Shown here: one piece after another, positions 18,575 through 26,645 of the stretch
Layout: the number at the start of each line of letters is the position of its first letter
Numbering within the stretch: position 1 is the first letter of the stretch
NCBI GenBank assembly: GCA_964580995.1
Contig: CAZOMV010000072.1
Location: 1 to 30,747 of the forward strand
Origin: JAKJEP01 sp964580995
Lineage (GTDB): Bacteria; Planctomycetota; Phycisphaerae; Sedimentisphaerales; SM23-30
DNA: 30,747 nucleotides
Direction of reading: 5' to 3'
The notes under the pieces: model-generated
What the model saw: the letters and a program-made list of their open reading frames with translations, nothing else
Told to the model about the DNA's origin: nothing
Database searches by the model: none
Translations under genes and position numbers: made by a program

Positions 18575-21406
18575 TTATTTCTGCACTTCATACCGGTACA
18601 ATACAGCGGCAGGAGTTTTTCCTTGGGTAATGGAGATACCCTTATCCAGCAGTTCCTCACCGCGGACCCTGACGGCGGACTGGGGATCATCCATATTCGT
18701 GATGCGATAGTTCGTCTGGGGGTCCAGGCCACGCAGCTTGAGTGTGATCGATTCAGGTGATTGATCGCCGCCGCGCCGAAACGCCTGGACAAAACCCCGG
18801 CCACTCTGGGGCGAATCAAACTGCCAGGCAATCCAGACATTCTCCCTGTCCAGGCTAAATCGGGTAAGCGGGTAGTAATCGCCCAGGAAATCGCCTGCAA
18901 TCTGCCGCCACTCCTCGAACATCTTCAATAATTGGCTGTAGTCCTGATCCTGACGGATATCATGGCCGGGCGAGCGGTCTTCCCAGGCCCCTTTGGTTAC
19001 TGCCGGAAACATATTGCTGCGGAAGACATACGGATCCATCTGCCCGCCACTGTTGCCATAATACGGTATCCACATTGCCAGGCCATAGGTCTGGCATTGC
19101 ATCCCGACCGGCTCGATGGCGTAATCGCACTTCCAGAGCGGCACACCTCGCCGCATACTCTCCAGGTCGTTCCGGCGGCCGCCAGAGGCACAGGCATCAA
19201 TCAGCAGTCCCGGAACTTTGGCCAGTAAACCGTCCCAGAAGGCCAGATACCCCTGAACCCATTGATTCTCAACTATTCCCTGTCGGTCCATGGCCTCGTT
19301 TTGGCGCCAATGATCCAGCGGGTCCATGTTAAAATCAGAACGATAGATATCGACTCCCTCTCTTTCCAGGATCGAAGCGATATGGTCGGTGAGCCACTGG
19401 CAGGCTTGTGGATCACCCAGATCAAAAAGCATCTGATCGGTGGTAGTGGCACTCAAGCACCATTCGGGATGTGTTTTGTAGACCCAGCTATCTTTCGTGC
19501 TGACCCGTTCGGCTTCGAACCAGAGGATCGTTTTCATCCCGCGCTCGTGGCAGTAGTCACTGACCGGGCGGATCCCGTTAGGAAACCGTTCCGGATGCGG
19601 CAGCCAGTTATCCGTATACCAGCCGGTATCCATCCACCAGCCATCCAGCTGGATCCCCAATTTTGCATAGCGATCGATCGATTCTTTTTGGTTTTGTTCG
19701 GTGGCTTTATACATCCAGTCCATGCAGAATCCCATCTGGCCGGAAAGCATCGGCGGCAGCGGCTGGCCGCCCGGCTGGGGAATATTGTGCGCGAACATCC
19801 ACCGTCGCCAGATATTCTGGGCATCGATCCAATCCATCTGATCCCAGAACAGCAGGACGGTTAACGGGGTGCGAACTTCTTCGCCGGGTTTGAGCGTAAA
19901 ATGCGTCAGCTGCTGGCCGGTACGCAGCATAAGGGTATTATCACCGCTACGCATCAGTTCCGCCTTCCATTGCCCCGGCCAACCGACAGCGAATATAAGT
20001 CCGCTGTCCTTGGCCAGCTCCAGATTGAAATACGGCATATCCGTATCGCTGGGGCGGCCGTGGTAGGCACCAAAGGTCCGATACCTCCCCTTTTCGATGG
20101 GGGTGGTAAAGGGGGCATAAGCGGACATACCCGTAAACGAACCGGCATTATGATGGAGCACGAATTCCCCCTCTGGCTGGCAATCTACCCGGGCATTGAA
20201 ACCCATTAAATAATCAATCAACGGCGATTCCTGCGAACCATTGTTTTTCACATAAACAATCCATTCCAGTACCGGAAAATCCCGGTATTCGATCAACTCC
20301 AATCTGATTTCCAAATCCGTCATCAATTCCTGAAAAGAAAATATCTTCTGCAATCGATTCTTGTCGAGCTCTTTCCATATTCTGCTGATTTTCCAGCCTT
20401 TCATATGCGCCGGCGGCAGGGCATGACCGAGATAGGATGAGCGAAACAGTTCCTTCCCACCGCAAAACAGCGAAATGGGCAGGGCAATGGCGTCCGGACC
20501 CAGATTGGCTTCGTTCCAGGTCATCATCTTTTGCATCGCTGCCGCATACCGATGACCCGGAAACTCCTTGGGAAACGGTTCCTGCCCCTGGGAACTTACT
20601 GCTTTGAGTTCTGCAAGTCGCTCATCCAGCGGTTTGGCCTGGTCTGCGGGGATCTGCTCCACCGTCACCTCCACACCCAATATGGTTAACGGAAAGACCA
20701 CATCCCCGGTCGAAGCGCAGACTTCGAAGGTATCCCCTTCACTCAGGGTGATACCCTCATAATGGAATTCCGCCTGATCGCCATAATTTTTGAGTTGCCC
20801 TTCCTGTAAACCAATCTCGTTAATCACCATATGGAAGAATGGATCGCGGATTGACTCGGCGCCATCATTCAGGCAATGGGTCAGTTTCACCGCAAAATTA
20901 TACACTCCGTTTTGCGGTGCCCTCCAGAGCAGCGAGGGTATCCCGTTGATCGGCGCAGAGTCATCGGTGAGCAGATGTACCTGCCGGGCCAGATAGTTTT
21001 CCGGACCGGACTGTACGGCCCCTTCCGCAAATACAATCGCTCCCACACATTGAACACCTTCCGCCGGAGGAAACGGAATCCACCAGCGATTCAGGTCCGG
21101 CCCGCTCTCGGCATCCCCAACCGCAGAGGGGCCCAACTCATCGACATCCTTGCCGGCAAAGGGGGTGAACGGTCCGGCGTTGATGTGTTTCCATTTCCCG
21201 TCATTATATCCCCGCGCCATGCGATATCCGTATTGCCACGCGTTGCCTGGCAGAGGATTGGACGAATCAACGATCGGCGAACCGGCCGCAGGAGAGTGAA
21301 ACTGCTCCCCGCTCTGCCAGCGATCGCCCACCGCCGCACAACACACCATACTACAAATCAAAATTACAAAACACAAAACAATAAAACAAAACGTTTCCTT
21401 TCGCAT
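18575..21406 (-). CDS. Secreted GH36-type glycosidase with unassigned N-terminal domain (943 aa), first gene of the array
   Basis: Signal peptide 1-24. Residues about 28-252 form an extra beta-rich domain I cannot name; it includes a segment (PFFHMVINEIG then LSEGDTFEVCAS) that looks like a small sandwich module. Residues about 285-943 are GH36. Barrel motifs are WWMDTGWY (about 590), WFEAE (about 629), YRSDFN with candidate nucleophile D691, CASGGRRND (about 739), and LWKCDY with candidate acid/base D761. WKCD replaces the usual W-R-S/T-D. The ATG at 21406 is preceded by AGGAGCAGCC. It is the most upstream glycosidase of the array, 96 bases from the prepilin-like gene. The extra domain may be for substrate binding. 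Confidence 0.9.
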   Translation of the reverse strand: MRKETFCFIVLCFVILICSMVCCAAVGDRWQSGEQFHSPAAGSPIVDSSNPLPGNAWQYGYRMARGYNDGKWKHINAGPFTPFAGKDVDELGPSAVGDAESGPDLNRWWIPFPPAEGVQCVGAIVFAEGAVQSGPENYLARQVHLLTDDSAPINGIPSLLWRAPQNGVYNFAVKLTHCLNDGAESIRDPFFHMVINEIGLQEGQLKNYGDQAEFHYEGITLSEGDTFEVCASTGDVVFPLTILGVEVTVEQIPADQAKPLDERLAELKAVSSQGQEPFPKEFPGHRYAAAMQKMMTWNEANLGPDAIALPISLFCGGKELFRSSYLGHALPPAHMKGWKISRIWKELDKNRLQKIFSFQELMTDLEIRLELIEYRDFPVLEWIVYVKNNGSQESPLIDYLMGFNARVDCQPEGEFVLHHNAGSFTGMSAYAPFTTPIEKGRYRTFGAYHGRPSDTDMPYFNLELAKDSGLIFAVGWPGQWKAELMRSGDNTLMLRTGQQLTHFTLKPGEEVRTPLTVLLFWDQMDWIDAQNIWRRWMFAHNIPQPGGQPLPPMLSGQMGFCMDWMYKATEQNQKESIDRYAKLGIQLDGWWMDTGWYTDNWLPHPERFPNGIRPVSDYCHERGMKTILWFEAERVSTKDSWVYKTHPEWCLSATTTDQMLFDLGDPQACQWLTDHIASILEREGVDIYRSDFNMDPLDHWRQNEAMDRQGIVENQWVQGYLAFWDGLLAKVPGLLIDACASGGRRNDLESMRRGVPLWKCDYAIEPVGMQCQTYGLAMWIPYYGNSGGQMDPYVFRSNMFPAVTKGAWEDRSPGHDIRQDQDYSQLLKMFEEWRQIAGDFLGDYYPLTRFSLDRENVWIAWQFDSPQSGRGFVQAFRRGGDQSPESITLKLRGLDPQTNYRITNMDDPQSAVRVRGEELLDKGISITQGKTPAAVLYRYEVQK

Positions 21407-21502
21407 GGCTGCTCCTATACATGGTAATTGGTAAAAATAGAATGTTCATTTACCTGGGGCGCAAAAAACAAACAGAACCTGGAAGGCACTCTCGAGTATA
21501 CC

Positions 21503-22342
21503 TTAAAATCCGGGCCAGGTAAAACCTAAATAACCACCACAAAATTGTTTGGTACCGGCTGCTGTCGCGCGGCGGATATACCGATACTCCTCGGAACTCA
21601 TGTCTTCGACATGACCATCAAAATAGACCAGGTTCCCCCGACCCACATTTTGGCCAAACTTTGCTTCCCGTACTACCCCATGATACTTTCCCAGCGAATC
21701 AGAAGTAATATCACTGTGTACCGAATCAAACAGGGATACGCTATTATCCCAGGCATACATGTCATCCTCATCCTGTTCATACAGCATGAAAACATCATAG
21801 GGAGATGGCAGGACCAGATCCGGATTCGTTCGTCCCTGAGGGGCGTTCATGGATACCGCTGCCTGGCCATTAATAGAATAGCTCCAGATGGGATCAGGTT
21901 TATTCGGATTCGCTGGATCAGGCCAGCCCCATACCGGCTGACCCGCCGCATGGTTGGGATTGGTATGGGGATTATGCTTATCTTTATTCAGGGCGGGACA
22001 AACGTACGATTTCTTCGAGTTGGCATAATCCCAGAGATAACCCCATTCAAAACTTTTTTCCAGTTGATTGTTGTCCGGCATCGTCCAGTTGCCACTGCCA
22101 AAACGAGGGATTTCATCAAATTCGATGCCCCATAAGGGGATCCGATTGTCAAAATCCTGCGCATACATAATCGCGCCAAAAGCCAGGGCCTTGAGATTCG
22201 TTTTACAAACCGTCATTCTCCCGGCATCTCGCATTCGGCTCAGGGCGGGCATCAGGATGGCAACCAGAATAGCAATAATGGCAATTACCACCAGCAGTTC
22301 CACCAGCGTGAAAGCTTTTCTTGGGATAATTTTATTTTTAAT
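21503..22342 (-). CDS. Prepilin-type H-X9-DG protein, apparent ATT start (279 aa)
   Basis: Type IV pilin-like N-terminus followed by a globular domain of the H-X9-DG (DUF1559-like) group that is abundant in planctomycetes. The methylation/cleavage motif reads RKAFTLVELLVVIAIIAIL, with an Ala rather than the usual Gly before the Phe. The C-terminal half carries NLVYFDGHVED. A GTG at 22303 would start inside this motif and remove the leader, so it cannot be right. The upstream in-frame stop is a TGA 15 bases before an ATT at 22342, with GAGG placed eight bases before that ATT, and there is no ATG, GTG or TTG in between. Initiation at ATT is therefore the best reading. Role in this locus is unknown; such genes often accompany planctomycete carbohydrate loci. 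Confidence 0.8.
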   Translation of the reverse strand: MKNKIIPRKAFTLVELLVVIAIIAILVAILMPALSRMRDAGRMTVCKTNLKALAFGAIMYAQDFDNRIPLWGIEFDEIPRFGSGNWTMPDNNQLEKSFEWGYLWDYANSKKSYVCPALNKDKHNPHTNPNHAAGQPVWGWPDPANPNKPDPIWSYSINGQAAVSMNAPQGRTNPDLVLPSPYDVFMLYEQDEDDMYAWDNSVSLFDSVHSDITSDSLGKYHGVVREAKFGQNVGRGNLVYFDGHVEDMSSEEYRYIRRATAAGTKQFCGGYLGFTWPGF

Positions 22343-22392
22343 GGCACAATCCTCATTTCAAAAGACAAATACTTAAACCTGTACATCGTATC

Positions 22393-23781
22393 TTACTTTA
22401 CTGCCGGCCGAACCCGGTTGGTATTCAGACCGATCTGAACGTTTCCCTTACTTTCATTGGCAATCTCCATTTCCCCAAGGAAGGTATTGCCGCAGATAAC
22501 CGCCGATTGCACCTCCGGACCCAGTTTAATATCCGGGGCATCCCGTAAAAAATGGCAGGCAGAGACGGTTAAATCTCCTCCCTTGCAATCGATGGCGTAA
22601 ATCAGTTCCTGATTTTGTGTCGGCACTGCCTGGCTTTCCTGCCAGTGCCGGAAATTACACTGTTGAAAACTGACAGAACCTGTTCCCTGAATTGTTGCGA
22701 TCCGGTCCGTCGGCCCCCAGAAAGAACAGTTGTTAAATTGCACCACCCCGGTATTCATCTCCTCCACCACCACTTTAGTGGGATTGGGTCCGTTGAAACT
22801 GACAAACTCGCCATTGGTAATCAGCAGCCCATAAGGAAAGGCCTGCTCCACTTTGACAGCAATATTCGTCGCATCTGCGCCAATCCCCAAAAAGTTGCCG
22901 TTGCAAGCCCCGCTGCCGGCATCAAGGAAACGATACCCGATCTTGTATCCCCAACTGAAGGTGTTGGTGCAGTACTGCCAGTCCGTCCGGGCAAAAACGA
23001 ACGCCTCGCCATACTCCTGAACAAATTTGATAATATTCGATTTCTGGTAGGCCTCTGGATCCGTTTTCGGGAATGAAAGGGACCAGAACGGCCAGAAATG
23101 AACATTCTCAATCCGACCCACGTCATAACACTGGTCTACATAAATACCCAACCGCAGGGGCTGGCCGTACAAATTCCGAATATAATGGCGCCCGGCACAG
23201 TCAAAATTCACACCCTTATAAGGATTTACCAGCATGACATTCTCGATCGAACAATTGGAAATATTTTTTTGGCTGCGAATCGTGGTACCGGAGGCATCTT
23301 TTGACTCACTCCATCGCTCCACTGCGGAGATGCACCACGGATACGGAACCGGATTGATTTTATCCTGCTTAGGATAAAAAATAGACACACCCTTAATAGC
23401 CGAATTTTCATCCAGGGAAATAAATGGACTACCCTCCTCCGAACCATGATTTTCTTCCGCCAGCAGAACCGTCCCTTGGTTAGGTATCCATTCAATGGGG
23501 ATCGTCCAGACTCCCTGTAAGGTTACTCCCGCCGGTATTTGCAAATGACCAGCAATACAATAGTTTCCAGCAGGAATAAAAACCACACCGCCACCTGCTC
23601 CAGCCGCCTGATCCAGCGCTTCCTGCACCGCCGCCGTGTCATCGTGTCGGCTATCCCCCACCGCCCCGAAATCGCTCACATGGAACACCGAAGATTTACC
23701 GTACTTATCTGAAATTCCACAACCACCCAGCACAAAAAACAGTCCCCCTATAATCCACCCTCTAAAAACTCTCATGTTCAT
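22393..23781 (-). CDS. Beta-helix lipoprotein of the pectate lyase superfamily (462 aa)
   Basis: Predicted lipoprotein: hydrophobic leader then LGGC, with the lipidated Cys at residue 21. Right after it comes FHVSDFGAVGDSRHDD, the signature opening of the Pectate_lyase_3 / glycoside hydrolase 28-like right-handed beta-helix. The rest is beta-helix repeats with many Asn and Gly turns (for example VVQFNNCSFWG, VSFQQCNF). It may be a lyase, a hydrolase or a non-catalytic glycan-binding protein; no catalytic triad can be assigned by eye. The frame opens at a GTG at 23799, but the ATG at 23781 has AAGGAG nine bases upstream. It is 50 bases upstream of the prepilin-like gene and probably co-transcribed with it. 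An intrinsic terminator for the previous gene lies just upstream. Confidence 0.83.
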   Translation of the reverse strand: MNMRVFRGWIIGGLFFVLGGCGISDKYGKSSVFHVSDFGAVGDSRHDDTAAVQEALDQAAGAGGGVVFIPAGNYCIAGHLQIPAGVTLQGVWTIPIEWIPNQGTVLLAEENHGSEEGSPFISLDENSAIKGVSIFYPKQDKINPVPYPWCISAVERWSESKDASGTTIRSQKNISNCSIENVMLVNPYKGVNFDCAGRHYIRNLYGQPLRLGIYVDQCYDVGRIENVHFWPFWSLSFPKTDPEAYQKSNIIKFVQEYGEAFVFARTDWQYCTNTFSWGYKIGYRFLDAGSGACNGNFLGIGADATNIAVKVEQAFPYGLLITNGEFVSFNGPNPTKVVVEEMNTGVVQFNNCSFWGPTDRIATIQGTGSVSFQQCNFRHWQESQAVPTQNQELIYAIDCKGGDLTVSACHFLRDAPDIKLGPEVQSAVICGNTFLGEMEIANESKGNVQIGLNTNRVRPAVK

Positions 23782-23833
23782 AAAGGGGTGCTCCTTCACA
23801 GTCGATTCATGCCCTTTTGTAAAACTTCAGCTC

Positions 23834-23868
23834 AAAATAAAAGCAGGGCAGGTTCTTCACCCACCCTG
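23834..23868 (-). terminator. Intrinsic terminator after the PEP-CTERM gene
   Basis: On the minus strand, CAGGGTGGG pairs with CCTGCCCTG across a seven-base loop. All nine positions pair, two of them G-U wobbles, and TTTTATTTT follows a base later. It sits 35 bases after the PEP-CTERM stop codon and 52 bases before the lipoprotein start. Confidence 0.85.
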
Positions 23869-23902
23869 TCTTTTCCAATGTTTAACATGCACTTCTTACG
23901 TT

Positions 23903-24727
23903 TTATGCCCGTCGGCGGCGAATCAGCGCCAGACCGCCCAGCCCCAGCAGACTCATTGTCAGAGGTTCGGGAATAGCGGTTACAATTGTATGTCCTGCGA
24001 CACTGATGTCATCAATCATAACGTTGGCAGGATCCCCATAACCGGTCAGCCAGCCCGCATCAATATAGCTTTGGATCCGGTCACGTTCAGCGCGACTGAT
24101 ATCCAGTACTCCACCGGTGATATCCATCGTACCGTTGATGGTATTGGTTCCAAAATCCAGCAGGCGGAAATCCCAAGTATAAATCGTGCCGCCATCCAAC
24201 TGAATGTGTGAAGAATTCGATGGTTGCGATCCCCAGGGACCCGGACAATTCAAATACGTCGCGGATAAACTCCCACTGTACATATTTAACGTGCCAACAC
24301 CATAAGCACCAATATCAAACTGCATTATGGCGCCGTCCGTTGTGTCGGTCATAATACCATAGTTGTTGATTACACCAACACCTGTCGTCTGGCCGGCAAC
24401 AATGACATTGCTTTTCACATCCACCGAGGCACCGGTAACAATCGTCAGGGAGTTGTTGGGATACCAGTGGGCCACGTTGAGATTAGTGCAGATCGCACCG
24501 GGAATATTAATCGTTGCGGCAGAACCATCCCAGCCTCGGTCAATATTGGCATTGTCACCCGCCGCGGGGATTCGGCCGGCCGGGTCCGGAAAGATATTCC
24601 AACTTCCCGGATCTTCCCAGCCGCCCGCATAGAAACCGCCGCCTACATTGCCGGTAAAGTATATCTCCGCGGACATAGAAATACTACACATACATAAAAC
24701 AATTAGTAAAACTACAACATTCTTCAT
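23903..24727 (-). CDS. PEP-CTERM secreted protein (274 aa)
   Basis: Exported protein with a signal peptide (about 1-20) and a C-terminal PEP-CTERM sorting signal: IPEP, a hydrophobic helix LTMSLLGLGGLAL, then RRRR at the end. PEP-CTERM signals are removed by exosortase, which releases or tethers the protein at the surface. The middle (about 20-245) is Gly/Asn/Thr-rich and beta-strand-like, probably a beta-solenoid, with DPAGRIP, SSHIQLDGGTIYTWDFR and GTMDITGGVLDISR segments. This module is shared with the next upstream gene, which has a different C-terminus. The ATG at 24727 follows AGAGGAGAAG. It is followed by a strong terminator. The biological role is unknown; surface adhesion or glycan binding are possibilities. 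Confidence 0.85.
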   Translation of the reverse strand: MKNVVVLLIVLCMCSISMSAEIYFTGNVGGGFYAGGWEDPGSWNIFPDPAGRIPAAGDNANIDRGWDGSAATINIPGAICTNLNVAHWYPNNSLTIVTGASVDVKSNVIVAGQTTGVGVINNYGIMTDTTDGAIMQFDIGAYGVGTLNMYSGSLSATYLNCPGPWGSQPSNSSHIQLDGGTIYTWDFRLLDFGTNTINGTMDITGGVLDISRAERDRIQSYIDAGWLTGYGDPANVMIDDISVAGHTIVTAIPEPLTMSLLGLGGLALIRRRRA

Positions 24728-24890
24728 AATACTTCTCCTCTACATTAAAAACATTAAAGCTAACCAAAAACATAACACAAACCACAAAGTTTCTACATCA
24801 CAACCTTCTTCCTTTTCTTTAATACCTCCTTTCTTATTCGCAAGGATAGAAACGATTATGTTTTAATCATAAAATCTTAGTACCAGTGTC

Positions 24891-24924
24891 TCGAACTGGC
24901 TGGTTTTTTTACCAACCAGTTCGA
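24891..24924. other. Near-perfect 34-base hairpin between the two module-sharing genes
   Basis: TCGAACTGGCTGGT and ACCAACCAGTTCGA pair at 13 of 14 positions around a loop of six T's on the plus strand (A's in the minus-strand transcript). It lies about 100 bases after the stop of the dockerin-like gene and about 165 bases before the PEP-CTERM start. No T-run follows on either strand, so it is not a standard intrinsic terminator. It could be an mRNA 3'-end stabiliser, a processing site, or an unconventional terminator. Apart from it, the roughly 300-base interval from 24728 to 25026 is AT-rich and holds no gene I can support. Confidence 0.6.
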
Positions 24925-25026
24925 ATCACACATAGCCTAGGAAAAGAAAAACATAGGTCTTAATTAGACTTTCCTTAAAGCAACACTTTATAACCAACAC
25001 ATTTTTTATAATCCGTCAAAAGTTAT

Positions 25027-26559
25027 TTACGGACAGTATGACGGATTGTTATAACCACACTCCAGCCAACTACCGGCGATTCCGGCAATTTCTGTCAAGT
25101 CGATTACACAATCTCCATTCTGGTCCAGAGTCGCTACCGGCGGCAGACACTCCAGCGGCTCGGTGGTGAAACTCCAGACGGCACCCGGAGCAACCACATT
25201 GCCTCCGACGCCTTCATCCACGACCCAATAATAGGTGGCACTCACATCCATCGGATTGGCACCAAAGGGATCATAGGATGTATTGGTCGTCTGCAGCGCA
25301 ACGCGAATGGAAACATCTCGGTTGGTCACCAGTGTTTGATTGGTACCGAAATACACGTTGTGCCATTCGGCATTGAGACCAGGGTCCCACTGTAACGTCG
25401 CATCCAAGGCGATACCAGAAGTACCGGAGGGACTGGGACTGACTAGATCCGCTGTGCCATATGCCGGTTCGGTGGTAAAGGTCCAGACCTTAGCGCCGGG
25501 ACGCACAACCGGTTCACCCGGATCATTGGGTTCCAAAATGTCCACACGCCAGGAATATTCGACACCTGGGGTCAAGGCAGATGCGGGTGTATAACAATGT
25601 GGTTCAGCACCCGTTACCAGAAACGGACCGGCCCAGTTACTCGGATCAGGATCGGTACCATAGTACACATTATAAGAAAAACCATCACCATTGGGATCAT
25701 CCGAAGGAGAACCCCAGCACAAAGCGGTATCCACATCCACATCGGTTGCACCATTTTGCGGGGAAGGGCCCCACGCCTGGGTAGTAAAGGCAGTAATAAT
25801 CATATGGCCAGGAACCTGTGCGAGATCAATAACAATGTTGGCGGGATCACCATAACCGGTCAGCCAACCGTTAGCAACGTAGGAATCTATCCTGGCCTGA
25901 TCATTACGGCTGATATCCAAAACACCACCCGTAATATCCATGGTACCATTGATGGTACCGGTCTGGTAATCATGCAGACGGAAATCCCAGGAATGAATCG
26001 TACCACCATCCAGTTGAATGTGCGAAGAATTTGAGGGCTTGGAACCCCAGGGGCCCGGACAGTTCATATAGGTCGCATAGATATCACCATCATACATATT
26101 CAACCTGCCAACACCATAGGCTCCTATATCAAATTGTAGAATATACAAACCTTCCGTACCGGTTGTTTTGGTTATAGTACCATAGTTATTAATCACGCCA
26201 ACGCCTGTCGTGCTGCCGCCAATTGCGACAGTACCTCTCACATCCAACACAGCTCCACTCAGGACCGTCAATGAATTATTGGGATACCAGTAGGAAACCG
26301 CAAGGAGATTACACACCGCACCGGGATTATTAATTGTACAGGCAGCACCATCCCAACCTCGATCAATAGTGGCATTATCACCCGACGCGGGGATACGGCC
26401 GGCCGGGTCCGGAAAGATATTCCAACTCCCCGGATTTTCCCAGTTACCCGCATAGAATCCCCCGCCTACATTGCCGGTAAAAGACATCTCTGCAGCCATT
26501 ACCGAACTACCCGATAAGACAAGAATTCCAAAACACATCAAAACCAATTTCTTTTTCAT
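25027..26559 (-). CDS. Secreted beta-rich protein with Fn3-like repeats and C-terminal dockerin-like unit (510 aa)
   Basis: Signal peptide about 1-23. Residues about 24-255 are paralogous to the PEP-CTERM protein downstream (shared FTGNVGGGFYAG, GSWNIFPDPAGRIP, GTMDITGGVLDISR). Two Fn3-like repeats follow at about 261-365 and 366-468, each ending in a W-T/S-FTTEP sequence. Residues about 475-510 hold a Ca-binding, dockerin-like unit (DQNGDCVIDLTEIAGIAGSW, then LECG), a type I know from planctomycete secreted proteins. The frame opens at 26607, but the ATG at 26559 has a textbook AAAGGAG six bases upstream. It follows the GntR gene by 86 bases in the same direction. Likely a cell-surface or extracellular scaffold or glycan-binding protein; no enzyme motif seen. 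Confidence 0.83.
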   Translation of the reverse strand: MKKKLVLMCFGILVLSGSSVMAAEMSFTGNVGGGFYAGNWENPGSWNIFPDPAGRIPASGDNATIDRGWDGAACTINNPGAVCNLLAVSYWYPNNSLTVLSGAVLDVRGTVAIGGSTTGVGVINNYGTITKTTGTEGLYILQFDIGAYGVGRLNMYDGDIYATYMNCPGPWGSKPSNSSHIQLDGGTIHSWDFRLHDYQTGTINGTMDITGGVLDISRNDQARIDSYVANGWLTGYGDPANIVIDLAQVPGHMIITAFTTQAWGPSPQNGATDVDVDTALCWGSPSDDPNGDGFSYNVYYGTDPDPSNWAGPFLVTGAEPHCYTPASALTPGVEYSWRVDILEPNDPGEPVVRPGAKVWTFTTEPAYGTADLVSPSPSGTSGIALDATLQWDPGLNAEWHNVYFGTNQTLVTNRDVSIRVALQTTNTSYDPFGANPMDVSATYYWVVDEGVGGNVVAPGAVWSFTTEPLECLPPVATLDQNGDCVIDLTEIAGIAGSWLECGYNNPSYCP

Positions 26560-26595
26560 GACTTTCTCCTTTACAAAAACCGGAATCTGTAATCT

Positions 26596-26615
26596 CCTCC
26601 AAAACACTTTGGAAG
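26596..26615 (-). other. Short hairpin between the GntR gene and the dockerin-like gene
   Basis: On the minus strand CTTCCAAA pairs with TTTGGAGG over a GTGT loop (eight pairs, one wobble). No T-run follows. It lies about 37 bases before the start codon of the dockerin-like gene and may affect its mRNA 5' end or partial termination from the regulator gene. Weak evidence. Confidence 0.3.
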
Positions 26616-26645
26616 ATCAAATGGTTTGCTAAATTCATATTATTC

